Source of the DNA: an uncultured Bacilli bacterium
GTDB lineage: Bacteria > Bacillota_I > Bacilli_A > RF39 > UBA660
Length of the DNA: 40,653 bases
Reading direction: 5' to 3'
Assembly: GCA_947631045.1 (NCBI GenBank)
Contig: CANRJV010000009.1
Location: 1-40,653 of the forward strand
A program made the translations under genes and the position numbers. The first letter of the stretch is position 1, and the number at the start of each line of letters is the position of its first letter. Shown in pieces: positions 16,661-23,759 of this stretch. Under the pieces are notes generated by a model, which was not told the origin of the DNA, did not search any database, and worked only from the letters and a program-made list of their open reading frames with translations.

Positions 16661-18077
16661 ATATAAAGCCGTTATTGGTTTAGAAATGCACTGTGAAATG
16701 AAAAGTAATTCTAAAGTATTTTCCAGTGCTGAAAATTCATATAATGATACTCCTAATGCCAATATTAGACCAATTGATATGGCTTTTCCGGGAACTTTAC
16801 CTACTGTCAATTTAGAATGTATTAGAAAAGCTTTATTAATGTCTCTAGTATTAAATTGTAAACAACCAGAATACATGTATTTTGACCGGAAAAATTACTA
16901 TTATCCTGATTTACCAAAAGGATATCAAATCACGCAAATGCACGACCCCGTGGGTGTATGTGGTCATATTACTATTGAAGTAGATGGCGAAGAAAAAGAA
17001 GTTTTAATTCACGATATCCACTTAGAAGAAGATAGTGCAAGTCTAGATCATTACAGCACCATATCTTTAATTGATTACAATAGAGCAGGAGTGCCTTTAT
17101 TAGAACTGGTAACGGAACCATGTTTTTCTTCGTCTAAAGAAGCCGTTATGTTTCTAGAATACATGCGAAGATGCTACCAATATTGTGACGTTTCGGAAGC
17201 CGATACCAAAAAAGGTCAAATTCGTTGTGATGTCAATGTTTCCATTATGGATGAAGATGCCACGGAACTGGGAACTAAAGTTGAAATTAAAAATATTAAT
17301 TCGTTTGCTAATGTGGCAGCCGCCATTGAATATGAAATTAAAAGACAAAGCGAATTAAAAGATGCGGGACGTTATGATGAAGTAGAACAAGAAACGAGAA
17401 GGTTTGATGAAGAAAGTGGCACAACCATTAGAATGAGAGGCAAAGTTGATGCCATCGATTATAAATATTTTGTTGAGCCAAATATTCCGAAATTTAAAAT
17501 TGACCCAGCTTGGCTTCAAGAAATAAAAAAGACCATTCCAGTTTTACCTCGCGAAAGAAAAATAAAATATATTAAAGACCTAGGTTTAACTGAATATGAT
17601 GCCAATATTATCATTAAAGAAAAAGAATATGCCGATTATTTTGAAGAATGTGTTGCTTTAGGAATGAATCCTAAAACAGTAGCCAATTATCTGACTGTAC
17701 AAATAATTGCTTATTTAAATAAAGAAGGCATTACTTTAAAAGAATTTTACTTAACTCCTAATTTATTAAAACAAATTATTGAAGAGTTAGAAAAAGGCAC
17801 TATTTCTTCTAAGCAAGCCAAAGAAATATTTAATAAAGCCCTTTTAGAAAAAAAAGAACCGAAAACTTATCTAGAAGGAACAACGCAATTGTCCGATGAA
17901 AAAGTTTTAGAAGATATCATTATTAAAATTTTAAATAATAGTCAAAGCCAAATAGAAGAGTATAAAAATGGCAAAACAAATTTATTCCAATACTTTGTCG
18001 GTCAAGTTATGAAAGAAACTAAAGGTAAAGCTAATCCTAATATGGTAAGAGATATATTAACAGATAAATTAAAATAA
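16653..18077 (+). CDS. gatB: Aspartyl/glutamyl-tRNA amidotransferase subunit B
   Basis: GatB phosphorylates Glu-tRNA-Gln (or Asp-tRNA-Asn) and amidates it with ammonia from GatA. The 474-aa protein starts with the signature AVIGLEMHCEMKSNSKVF, followed by FDRKNYYYPDLPKGYQITQ and the metal-binding DIHLEEDSA. The YqeY-like tail domain occupies about 330-474. Its ribosome site AAAGGAGG lies inside the end of gatA. It is the last gene of the T-box operon; an orphan RNA element and a strong terminator follow. Confidence 0.95.
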   Translation: MNKYKAVIGLEMHCEMKSNSKVFSSAENSYNDTPNANIRPIDMAFPGTLPTVNLECIRKALLMSLVLNCKQPEYMYFDRKNYYYPDLPKGYQITQMHDPVGVCGHITIEVDGEEKEVLIHDIHLEEDSASLDHYSTISLIDYNRAGVPLLELVTEPCFSSSKEAVMFLEYMRRCYQYCDVSEADTKKGQIRCDVNVSIMDEDATELGTKVEIKNINSFANVAAAIEYEIKRQSELKDAGRYDEVEQETRRFDEESGTTIRMRGKVDAIDYKYFVEPNIPKFKIDPAWLQEIKKTIPVLPRERKIKYIKDLGLTEYDANIIIKEKEYADYFEECVALGMNPKTVANYLTVQIIAYLNKEGITLKEFYLTPNLLKQIIEELEKGTISSKQAKEIFNKALLEKKEPKTYLEGTTQLSDEKVLEDIIIKILNNSQSQIEEYKNGKTNLFQYFVGQVMKETKGKANPNMVRDILTDKLK

Positions 18078-18080
18078 AAA

Positions 18081-18194
18081 GGGGACATTCAGTTTCGTCA
18101 AGTTGAATGCCTACCCACTATATAGTGTTAGACAATTATTCTAGCAAGTGTAATGTGAACCCCATTTCTTAAGCAAAAAAGAAATGGGGTTTTT
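18081..18194 (+). ncRNA. Orphan element resembling the TA antisense RNAs, plus operon terminator
   Basis: Directly after the gatB stop comes GACATTCAGTTT, then TTGAATGCCTACC, a perfect palindromic hairpin CACTATATAGTG, and GTTAGAC. The same order (CATTCAG hairpin, GCCTACC, second hairpin, GTTAGAC) occurs in the antisense RNAs at 22.76 and 23.60 kb. Here the 5' GAAA-loop hairpin and the strong promoter are missing; TAAAAT at 18070-18075 is a weak -10. No peptide gene lies opposite. The element ends in CCCCATTTCTT/AAGAAATGGGG plus T5 (18160-18194), which also ends the hisS-gatB transcript. It could be a 3'-UTR-derived sRNA, a stand-alone antitoxin RNA, or a decayed module. Confidence 0.5.
18160..18194 (+). 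terminator. Intrinsic terminator of the hisS-gatB operon
   Basis: An 11-bp perfect stem CCCCATTTCTT (18160-18170) with AAGAAATGGGG (18179-18189) is followed by TTTTT. Confidence 0.85.
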
Positions 18195-18297
18195 AATAAG
18201 TATCTTTTATTTAAAATTTTAAAGAATAGATATACATATTTAAATTAAGTATCGATTTTTCAGCATTTATAGTATAATCATACGAGGAGGTATATTA

Positions 18298-19026
18298 ATG
18301 AATAATAATACAGAAAAACTAATAAAAAAACTCCAAATTGAATTTAAGAACCAGTATAAAAGTGGAATATATGGTTATACTCAAAAATTTTTTTCTTACA
18401 ATTCCAATAAAATTGAGGGTAGTACTCTAACTATTAAACAAACTACCGCAATATTTGATACTGGTTCTTTAAGCCCAGCCGATAGTTATATTAGGACTAA
18501 AGATATTGAAGAGACTACTGGTCATTTTTTAATGTTTAATAATATGCTTAGTAATTTTAAAGAACCATTAAGTGAAGAAATAATTAAAAAATATCATTAT
18601 CATTTAAAAAGTGGAGTATTTGAAGATATCGCTAATGGATTCCCGATTGGTGAATATAAAAATAGAGCCAATATAGTAGCGGATGTTAAAACTGTTAGTC
18701 CTACTGAAGTGCCAAATAAAATGGGTGAATTATTAAATAAATATAATAAATTAGAACATGTTACTTTAGAAGATATAGCCAAATTTCATGTTGTTTATGA
18801 AAGTATTCATCCTTTCCAAGATGGCAATGGAAGAACAGGACGAATTATTATTTTCAAAGAATGCTTAAAAAACAATATATTTCCTTTAATCATTGAAGAT
18901 GATCGAAAGCAAGAATATTATGACGCTTTAAATGAAGCCCAAAAAAATAATGATTATAAAAAAATAATTGATTTATTTTATCAAGAGCAAAAAGTATATT
19001 ACAACAATGTTAGAGATTTAATTTAA
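18298..19026 (+). CDS. Fic-domain AMP-transferase, class II autoinhibited
   Basis: The product is a 242-aa Fic protein. The catalytic loop HPFQDGNGRTGR starts at H171 and matches HPFx[D/E]GNGRxxR in full, so transfer of AMP (or another nucleotide moiety) to a protein hydroxyl is expected. An inhibitory helix motif (S/T)xxxE(G/N) is present N-terminally as S36-NKI-E40-G41, which places it in the class with a built-in N-terminal inhibitor, so no separate antitoxin gene is needed and none is seen. It has its own ribosome site (GAGGAGG) and TATAAT (18273-18278). It stands alone between the gatB terminator and rnc, a position that in relatives holds no fic gene, suggesting insertion by transfer. 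The target protein is unknown. Confidence 0.88.
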   Translation: MNNNTEKLIKKLQIEFKNQYKSGIYGYTQKFFSYNSNKIEGSTLTIKQTTAIFDTGSLSPADSYIRTKDIEETTGHFLMFNNMLSNFKEPLSEEIIKKYHYHLKSGVFEDIANGFPIGEYKNRANIVADVKTVSPTEVPNKMGELLNKYNKLEHVTLEDIAKFHVVYESIHPFQDGNGRTGRIIIFKECLKNNIFPLIIEDDRKQEYYDALNEAQKNNDYKKIIDLFYQEQKVYYNNVRDLI

Positions 19027-19049
19027 ACAGATATAAGTATCTGTTTTTT
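19026..19049 (+). terminator. Terminator after fic
   Basis: AACAGATA (19026-19033) pairs with TATCTGTT (19038-19045) across a TAAG loop and is followed by T residues to 19049. It separates fic from the rnc promoter (TGG-TATAAT at 19061-19066). Confidence 0.75.
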
Positions 19050-19084
19050 AAATTTTATGGTATAATCTTGTTATGGTGATTATA

Positions 19085-19735
19085 ATGGAATTCCTAGAAA
19101 AATATAATTTAAAAAATATTAATAAAGATTTACTAGAAGAGGCTTTAACCCATAGTAGTTATTCTAATGAACATAAGAATGTCCATAATTATGAAAGATT
19201 GGAATTTTTAGGAGATGCCGTATTAGAACTAATAACTAGTGAATATTTTTATGAAAATACTGATTATAAAGAAGGCGAAATGACTAAAAAAAGAGCAAGT
19301 TTTGTTTGTGAACAAGCCCTTTCATATTATGCCAAAGAAATGGGAATACCTAAATTTATTAAAGTTGGTCATGGTCAAGAAGGAAATATCAATGATACAA
19401 TAATCGCCGATGTTTTTGAAAGCGTTCTAGGAGCCGTTTATTTATCTTTTGGTTATGATTTTGCCAAAGATTACATCTATAAAATAGTTGTTCCTTATAT
19501 TGAAAAAGATTTTGTCTTTTTTGGGGATTATAAAACTATGCTTCAAGAATGTGTTCAAACCGATAAGAAATCTTTAGAATATGTTTTAGTAAATGAATCT
19601 GGCGAAGCCCATAATAAAACTTTTGAAGTAGTTGTCAAAATAGATGATATTATCTATGGCCGGGGAATTGGTAAAAGCAAAAAAGAAGCCGAGCAACATG
19701 CCGCTTTTGATGCTTATAAAAAATCAGCAAAGTAG
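19085..19735 (+). CDS. rnc: Ribonuclease III
   Basis: RNase III cuts double-stranded RNA in rRNA precursors, mRNAs and antisense duplexes. The signature ERLEFLGDAVLELI and the catalytic Glu in DVFESVLGAVYLSFG are present, followed by a C-terminal dsRNA-binding domain (about 145-216, with GKSKKEAEQHAA). I chose ATG 19085, which follows GGTGAT (19075-19080), over the ATG at 19073; the protein is 216 aa. Its neighbour smc is the usual partner in Firmicutes. RNase III would be the natural nuclease for the toxin/antisense RNA duplexes encoded 3 kb downstream (inference). Confidence 0.95.
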   Translation: MEFLEKYNLKNINKDLLEEALTHSSYSNEHKNVHNYERLEFLGDAVLELITSEYFYENTDYKEGEMTKKRASFVCEQALSYYAKEMGIPKFIKVGHGQEGNINDTIIADVFESVLGAVYLSFGYDFAKDYIYKIVVPYIEKDFVFFGDYKTMLQECVQTDKKSLEYVLVNESGEAHNKTFEVVVKIDDIIYGRGIGKSKKEAEQHAAFDAYKKSAK

Positions 19736-19744
19736 GTTATTAAT

Positions 19745-22678
19745 ATGTATTTAAAAAGTGTAAAAATAGAAGGATTTAAATCGTTTGCCAATAAGACGGT
19801 TTTTGAATTTAATAAAGGCATTACCGCCATTGTTGGTCCCAATGGAAGCGGAAAAAGTAATATCGTTGATGCCATTCGCTGGGTTTTAGGAGAGCAATCT
19901 TTAAAATCTTTACGGGGTGGAGCTAATATGAGCGATGTTATTTTCAGTGGCTCTAGTACTAAAGAAGCCATGAATAAAGCATCTGTTACTTTAACATTCG
20001 ATAATTCTGATCATTATTTAAATACGCCTTTTGAAGAAGTAGAAGTCAAAAGATGTGTCTATAAAAGTGGTGAAAATGAATATTATTTAAATAATACAAA
20101 GGTAAGACTTAAAGATATTACCGATTTATTTATTGATTCGGGAGCCAGTAGTGATGCTTTTAATATCATCTCACAAGGAACTGTTACGGATATCGTTAAT
20201 TCTAAGCCGCAAGAGCGAAGAGTTATTTTTGAGGGTGCTGCGGGAGTTTTAAAATACAAAAAAAGGAAAGAAGAGTCTTTACGAAAATTAGATAAAACAA
20301 ACGATAATCTCTCTAGTGTTAATTTAGTTATTAATGAATTAAAAGAAACATTAGACCCTTTAAAAGAGCAAGCGGAAGTAGCTCAAAAATATTTAGATTT
20401 AAAAGAATCTTTAAAAAATACCGAAATTGCTTTAATTACTAATGACATTACTACTTTGCATAAAGAATATCTTAATGCTGAGAAAACCCATGAAGAATTA
20501 ACTAATAAACTTGATAAAATGCAAAAGGTTACTAATGATGAAGAAAGCGAAAAAATAAAATTAAATATCTATAAATTAGATGATAGAATTAATGAAAATA
20601 ATAAACGCTTATTAAGTTTAACCGAAGAGATTTCTCTTTTAGACAGTGAAAAAAGAATCACAATTGAAAGAACAAAATATGAATATAGTGAAGATAAAAT
20701 AAAAAATAATTTAATTAATTTAAAAGAAGAAGAGTTATCTTTAATTAAAAATATTGATTTAAAAAATAAAAAAATAGACTCTTTAAATATTAAAATTAAA
20801 GAAAAAATGGCTTTAAATAATGAGATAACAAGTGAATTTAAAAATATTAGTTTAAGAAAAAATACTTATAATAGTGATTTAGAAGATTTAGAAAAAGAAA
20901 AGAATATTTTAGAAAATAAAATTGAGATTATCAATAATAATATTTTAAATAATGAAAAATTACCCCAAAGTATTCGAAATATTTTAAATAATCCGCGCCT
21001 TAAAGGTATTCATAATACGATTGGTAATTTAATTCAAATACCGGATGATTATGAACTAGCAGCCTCTGTAGTTCTTGGAAATGCCGCCAATTTCTTAATT
21101 GTCGATAATGAAAATAATGCGAAAGATGCTATTAATTATTTAAAAGATAATAAATTAGGAAGAGCCACATTCTTACCTCTTAATATTATAAAATCCCGTT
21201 ATTTGGAAGAAAATATAAAAGAACGCCTAAGTCAAATTAATGGTTATATAGGAATCCTTTCCGATTTAATTAAATATGATTTTGTTTATCAAAATATCAT
21301 CGAAAACCAAATGGGTAATGTCATTGTTGCTAAAGACATTGATAGTATGAATTTAATTGCCAAAATAATGGAATATCGTTACCGGGTAGTTTCTCTTGAT
21401 GGGAGTATTATTTATGCTGGTGGCTCCATTAGTGGTGGAGTACTTGCCAAAAACAATGCTTTAAATTTAAAACAAGAATTAGAAACTCATCAAAATAAAT
21501 TAGAAGAAAATCTAAGAAAATCCAATTCTTTAAAAGAAGACATTAAAAATATAAATAGTGAATACGATATTTTAATAGATAAAATTCATAATCTAAGTGA
21601 AGAAATAATTAATTTACAAGCCACTAAAAATAGTGAATTAAAACAATTAGAAGAAGAAGAAGAAAAATTAAAAACCATCAAAAATGATATTGCGGGCATT
21701 TCTAATTTAAAAGAAAATAGCCTCGATAAAAAATTAGAAGAAGTAATGGAAAAATTAACAACTTTAGAAACTGAAAAAGAAACAATTGAGAACAAATTAG
21801 AAGAAGATAAATCCGAAAAAAGTAGTTTAAATGATGATTTAAGGGAATTAGAACTTAAAAATAACGCTCTTAATTCCGAATATAAAGAAATTTCGAATCG
21901 TTTAAATGAAGTAGATGTCAATATGGCTAAATTAAATGTTAAACTAGATAATTTACTTCTTAATTTAAATGAAGATTATGGTCTTACTTATGAATTTGCT
22001 AAAGATAATTATGAATTAGAAATAGCCGAAGACTTAGCGAGAAAAGAAGTTCATAAACTTAAAAATGAAATTAAATCTTTAGGGGAAGTTAATACCGGTA
22101 GTATTTCGGAATTTGAAAGAATTAATACTCGTTATGAATTTTTAAATACCCAAAAGAATGATTTAGAAGAATCTATTTCCGGATTATTAAATATAATCAC
22201 CGAAATGGATGATATAATGACGAATAAATTTAAAGAAACATTTGCCAAAGTTTCCGAAGAATTTACTAAAGTATTTAAGATTATGTTCCAAGGTGGAGAA
22301 GGTAAATTAGTTCTTACTGACCCAACTGATTATCTAAATACCGGAGTTGATATGATAATTATTCCCCCAGGGAAAAAAATGCATAATACCCAAAGCTTAT
22401 CTGGTGGTGAAAAAGCCCTAACGGCTATATGCTTATTATTTGCCATTCTTAATGTTTCACCAGTACCATTTATTGTTCTAGATGAAGTAGAGGCTGCTTT
22501 AGATGAAGTTAATGTCGATTTATTTGGCGAATACCTAAATAAAAAGAAATTAGCTAGTCAATATATTTTGATTACACATAAAAAAAGAATGATGGAATAT
22601 GCGGATGTTTTATATGGTATTACCATGCAAAATGCTGGAATAAGTAAAGTAGTAGGAGTTAAACTGGAAGAAGTTTAA
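19745..22678 (+). CDS. smc: Chromosome segregation protein SMC (short-armed)
   Basis: SMC is the ATPase of the SMC-ScpAB condensin that loads near the origin and extrudes DNA loops. The N-terminal head has Walker A GPNGSGKSNIVDAIRWVLGE; the hinge spans about 405-570 (GNLIQIPDDYELAASVVLGN to SISGGVL); the C-terminal head has the signature LSGGEKALTAI and Walker B PFIVLDEVEAALDE. Two coiled-coil arms (about 165-400 and 580-800) link them. At 977 aa it is about 200 residues shorter than B. subtilis SMC, so each arm is about 100 residues shorter, while head and hinge look complete. It lies 9 bp after rnc. The usual downstream ftsY is absent; a small-RNA array follows. Confidence 0.95.
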   Translation: MYLKSVKIEGFKSFANKTVFEFNKGITAIVGPNGSGKSNIVDAIRWVLGEQSLKSLRGGANMSDVIFSGSSTKEAMNKASVTLTFDNSDHYLNTPFEEVEVKRCVYKSGENEYYLNNTKVRLKDITDLFIDSGASSDAFNIISQGTVTDIVNSKPQERRVIFEGAAGVLKYKKRKEESLRKLDKTNDNLSSVNLVINELKETLDPLKEQAEVAQKYLDLKESLKNTEIALITNDITTLHKEYLNAEKTHEELTNKLDKMQKVTNDEESEKIKLNIYKLDDRINENNKRLLSLTEEISLLDSEKRITIERTKYEYSEDKIKNNLINLKEEELSLIKNIDLKNKKIDSLNIKIKEKMALNNEITSEFKNISLRKNTYNSDLEDLEKEKNILENKIEIINNNILNNEKLPQSIRNILNNPRLKGIHNTIGNLIQIPDDYELAASVVLGNAANFLIVDNENNAKDAINYLKDNKLGRATFLPLNIIKSRYLEENIKERLSQINGYIGILSDLIKYDFVYQNIIENQMGNVIVAKDIDSMNLIAKIMEYRYRVVSLDGSIIYAGGSISGGVLAKNNALNLKQELETHQNKLEENLRKSNSLKEDIKNINSEYDILIDKIHNLSEEIINLQATKNSELKQLEEEEEKLKTIKNDIAGISNLKENSLDKKLEEVMEKLTTLETEKETIENKLEEDKSEKSSLNDDLRELELKNNALNSEYKEISNRLNEVDVNMAKLNVKLDNLLLNLNEDYGLTYEFAKDNYELEIAEDLARKEVHKLKNEIKSLGEVNTGSISEFERINTRYEFLNTQKNDLEESISGLLNIITEMDDIMTNKFKETFAKVSEEFTKVFKIMFQGGEGKLVLTDPTDYLNTGVDMIIIPPGKKMHNTQSLSGGEKALTAICLLFAILNVSPVPFIVLDEVEAALDEVNVDLFGEYLNKKKLASQYILITHKKRMMEYADVLYGITMQNAGISKVVGVKLEEV

Positions 22679-22693
22679 CTCTTTTTCTCTATC

Positions 22694-22722
22694 TTGAATT
22701 ATATAATCTTTTATAGTATAAT
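22694..22722 (+). promoter_or_regulatory. Promoter of antisense RNA 1
   Basis: TTGAAT (22694-22699), a 17-bp spacer and TATAAT (22717-22722) give a start at about 22729. Equivalent promoters TTGTTA-17-TATAAT lie at 23112-23140 and 23534-23562. Confidence 0.75.
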
Positions 22723-22728
22723 GAATAC

Positions 22729-22837
22729 GTCAAGGAAACTTGAATAAAATAAAAAAGGGAACATTCAGTTTACTGAATGCCTACCAGAAAAATCTGTTAG
22801 ACATTTAAGTCATTATTGGCTTAAGTGTCATTTTTTT
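22729..22837 (+). ncRNA. Antisense RNA of TA module 1 (putative antitoxin)
   Basis: This is a small RNA of about 109 nt. In order it holds a 5' hairpin TCAAG-GAAA-CTTGA (GNRA loop), an A-rich linker, hairpin I CATTCAG/CTGAATG (22762-22768 with 22773-22779), CCTACC, hairpin II CAGA/TCTG, GTTAGAC, and a terminator ACATTTAAG/CTTAAGTGT with T7 (22801-22837). It is complementary to the 3' untranslated part and last codons of toxin 1. No ORF is present in it. The layout is that of type I antitoxin RNAs such as RatA and the SR-type RNAs of Bacillus. Confidence 0.7.
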
Positions 22838-22920
22838 ATTTCAATAACTAACCAGGTTAGCAGAAGTAAAATGATAGTAATGTAGCGTAATACTTTTATC
22901 CAAAAGATTCGCTTTGGCAT
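22828..22920 (-). CDS. Small hydrophobic peptide, putative type I toxin 1
   Basis: This 30-residue peptide begins MPKRIFWIKVLR, continues with one membrane-spanning run rich in Ile and Leu (about residues 13-26, with Trp23), and ends EIKK. The positive ends and single hydrophobic helix resemble type I toxins (TxpA, BsrG, Fst, Ldr) in design, not in sequence. A strong ribosome site (GGAAGGGGG, about 22930-22938) lies 9-10 bases before the ATG. The promoter is TTGACT-18-TATTAT (22990-23019). The ribosome site can pair with an upstream CTTTTC, so translation is probably masked. Its mRNA should run through the convergent antisense RNA and end after a CATTCAG/CTGAATG hairpin with T6. It is too short for routine gene callers. 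Confidence 0.7.
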   Translation of the reverse strand: MPKRIFWIKVLRYITIILLLLTWLVIEIKK

Positions 22921-22989
22921 TATATCAAACCCCCTTCCTTAAAAGAAAAGTAGGTAGACACTCAGAATAGCTGAATATTCCTTATAAAT

Positions 22990-23019
22990 ATAATAGTAAA
23001 CTATTGTTTTTAAAGTCAA
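22990..23019 (-). promoter_or_regulatory. Promoter of toxin 1 mRNA
   Basis: Read on the minus strand this is TTGACT (23019-23014), an 18-bp spacer and TATTAT (22995-22990), giving a start near 22983 and a 5' UTR of about 63 nt. Equivalent sites precede toxin 2 (TTGACT-18-TATACT, 23414-23443) and toxin 3 (TTGACT-18-TATTAT, 23828-23857). Confidence 0.7.
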
Positions 23020-23020
23020 C

Positions 23021-23176
23021 AAAAATATGCGGATATTTTGAAAGTTTTAAAAAATCAAAACTTTATATCATTTCGGATTTCATTATCAAAACGTACAAAG
23101 GCAAAAATAAGTTGTTAATTTTATAAAATTATAGTATAATGAATATGTCAAGGAAACTTGAATACAATAAAAAGGA
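23021..23176 (+). repeat. Direct repeat, copy 1 (second at 23445-23598)
   Basis: About 155 bp starting AAAAATATGCGGAYATTTTG and ending in the GAAA-hairpin and ATACAATAAAAA of the next antisense RNA is repeated at 23445-23598 with few changes. It includes an inverted repeat AAAGTTTT/AAAACTTT (23041-23064) between modules and the antisense promoter. The first ~25 bp occur a third time at 23860-23881. Such repeats would let modules be gained or lost by recombination. Confidence 0.85.
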
Positions 23177-23258
23177 ACATTCAAATATTTCTCTGTTGGA
23201 TGTTGCCAAATCTTTGGTGGATGCGCCTAATTCATGGTTGAGTTAGGTGCTGTTTTTT
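23147..23258 (+). ncRNA. Antisense RNA of TA module 2 (putative antitoxin)
   Basis: This is a small RNA of about 112 nt with the same plan as in module 1: 5' TCAAG-GAAA-CTTGA, then hairpin I ACATTCAA/TTGGATGT (23178-23185 with 23197-23204), GCC, hairpin II CCAA/TTGG, and terminator GCGCCTAATTC/GAGTTAGGTGC with T6 (23223-23258). Hairpin I, the spacer and the terminator stem differ in sequence from modules 1 and 3, so this is a distinct specificity. The promoter is TTGTTA-17-TATAAT at 23112-23140. Confidence 0.7.
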
Positions 23259-23337
23259 ACAGTAGATGAAAAATTATTTTGAGCAATGAATAAATTACGA
23301 TTAATAGAGAAAAAATTATAATGTCTTTTTTATTCAT
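23257..23337 (-). CDS. Small hydrophobic peptide, putative type I toxin 2
   Basis: This 26-residue peptide begins MNKKD and is otherwise one hydrophobic helix (about residues 6-26) containing Lys20 and His24. It is unrelated in sequence to toxins 1 and 3 but has the same genetic setting: GGGGGTGAT ribosome site (23341-23349), promoter TTGACT-18-TATACT (23414-23443), 5' UTR of about 70 nt, and a convergent antisense RNA whose terminator T-run touches its stop codon. The mRNA would end after ACATCCAA/TTGAATGT plus T5. Confidence 0.65.
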   Translation of the reverse strand: MNKKDIIIFSLLIVIYSLLKIIFHLL

Positions 23338-23444
23338 ACCATCACCCCCATCCTAAAAGTTATTCACTCTTAAGTTGAAGGCAACACCCAACTATTTAAA
23401 TGTTCCTAAAAAAAGTATAACAAACTAATGTTTTTGAAGTCAAG

Positions 23445-23598
23445 AAAAATATGCGGACATTTTGAAAGTTTTTAAAAATCAAAACTTTATATTGTTTCGG
23501 ATTTCGTTATCAAAATGTAAAAGGCAAAAATAAGTTGTTAATTTTATAAAATTATAGTATAATGAATATGTCAAGGAAACTTGAATACAATAAAAAAG
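23445..23598 (+). repeat. Direct repeat, copy 2
   Basis: This is the second copy of the inter-module repeat described at 23021-23176. It differs by scattered substitutions and small indels, and carries the promoter and the first hairpin of antisense RNA 3. Confidence 0.85.
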
Positions 23599-23677
23599 GG
23601 AACATTCAGTTTACTGAATGCCTACCTAACAATGAGATTGGCATTTAAGTCATTACTGGCTTAAGTGTCATTTTTTT
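23569..23677 (+). ncRNA. Antisense RNA of TA module 3 (putative antitoxin)
   Basis: This RNA is nearly identical to that of module 1 in hairpin I (CATTCAG/CTGAATG), CCTACC and the terminator (CATTTAAG/CTTAAGTG, T run to 23677). It differs in hairpin II, which here reads CAAT-GAG-ATTG, and in GTTAGAC, which is replaced by a TTGGC segment. The promoter is TTGTTA-17-TATAAT at 23534-23562. Confidence 0.7.
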
Positions 23678-23759
23678 ATTTCAATAACTAACCAGGTTAG
23701 CAGAAGTAAAATGATTATAATGGAGCGTAATACTTTTATCCAAAAGATTCGCTTTGGCA
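23667..23759 (-). CDS. Small hydrophobic peptide, putative type I toxin 3
   Basis: This 30-residue paralogue of toxin 1 differs at two positions only (Tyr13 to Ser, Thr15 to Ile), both keeping the hydrophobic helix open and in frame. The ribosome site AAAGGAGG (23769-23776) is locked in a strong hairpin, CTTTTCC-GAT-GGAAAGG. The promoter is TTGACT-18-TATTAT (23828-23857). The 5' end of the mRNA carries the same ATTCAG hairpin and CTACC as the antisense RNA. Confidence 0.7.

Noticed and set aside
18160-18300. A minus-strand toxin peptide opposite the orphan element after gatB
   Set aside because: I read the minus strand through this stretch and found no hydrophobic frame with a ribosome site.
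18298-19026. Fic protein as the toxin of a two-gene FicT-FicA system
   Set aside because: The inhibitory S-x-x-x-E-G helix is in the same polypeptide, and no small antitoxin gene adjoins it.
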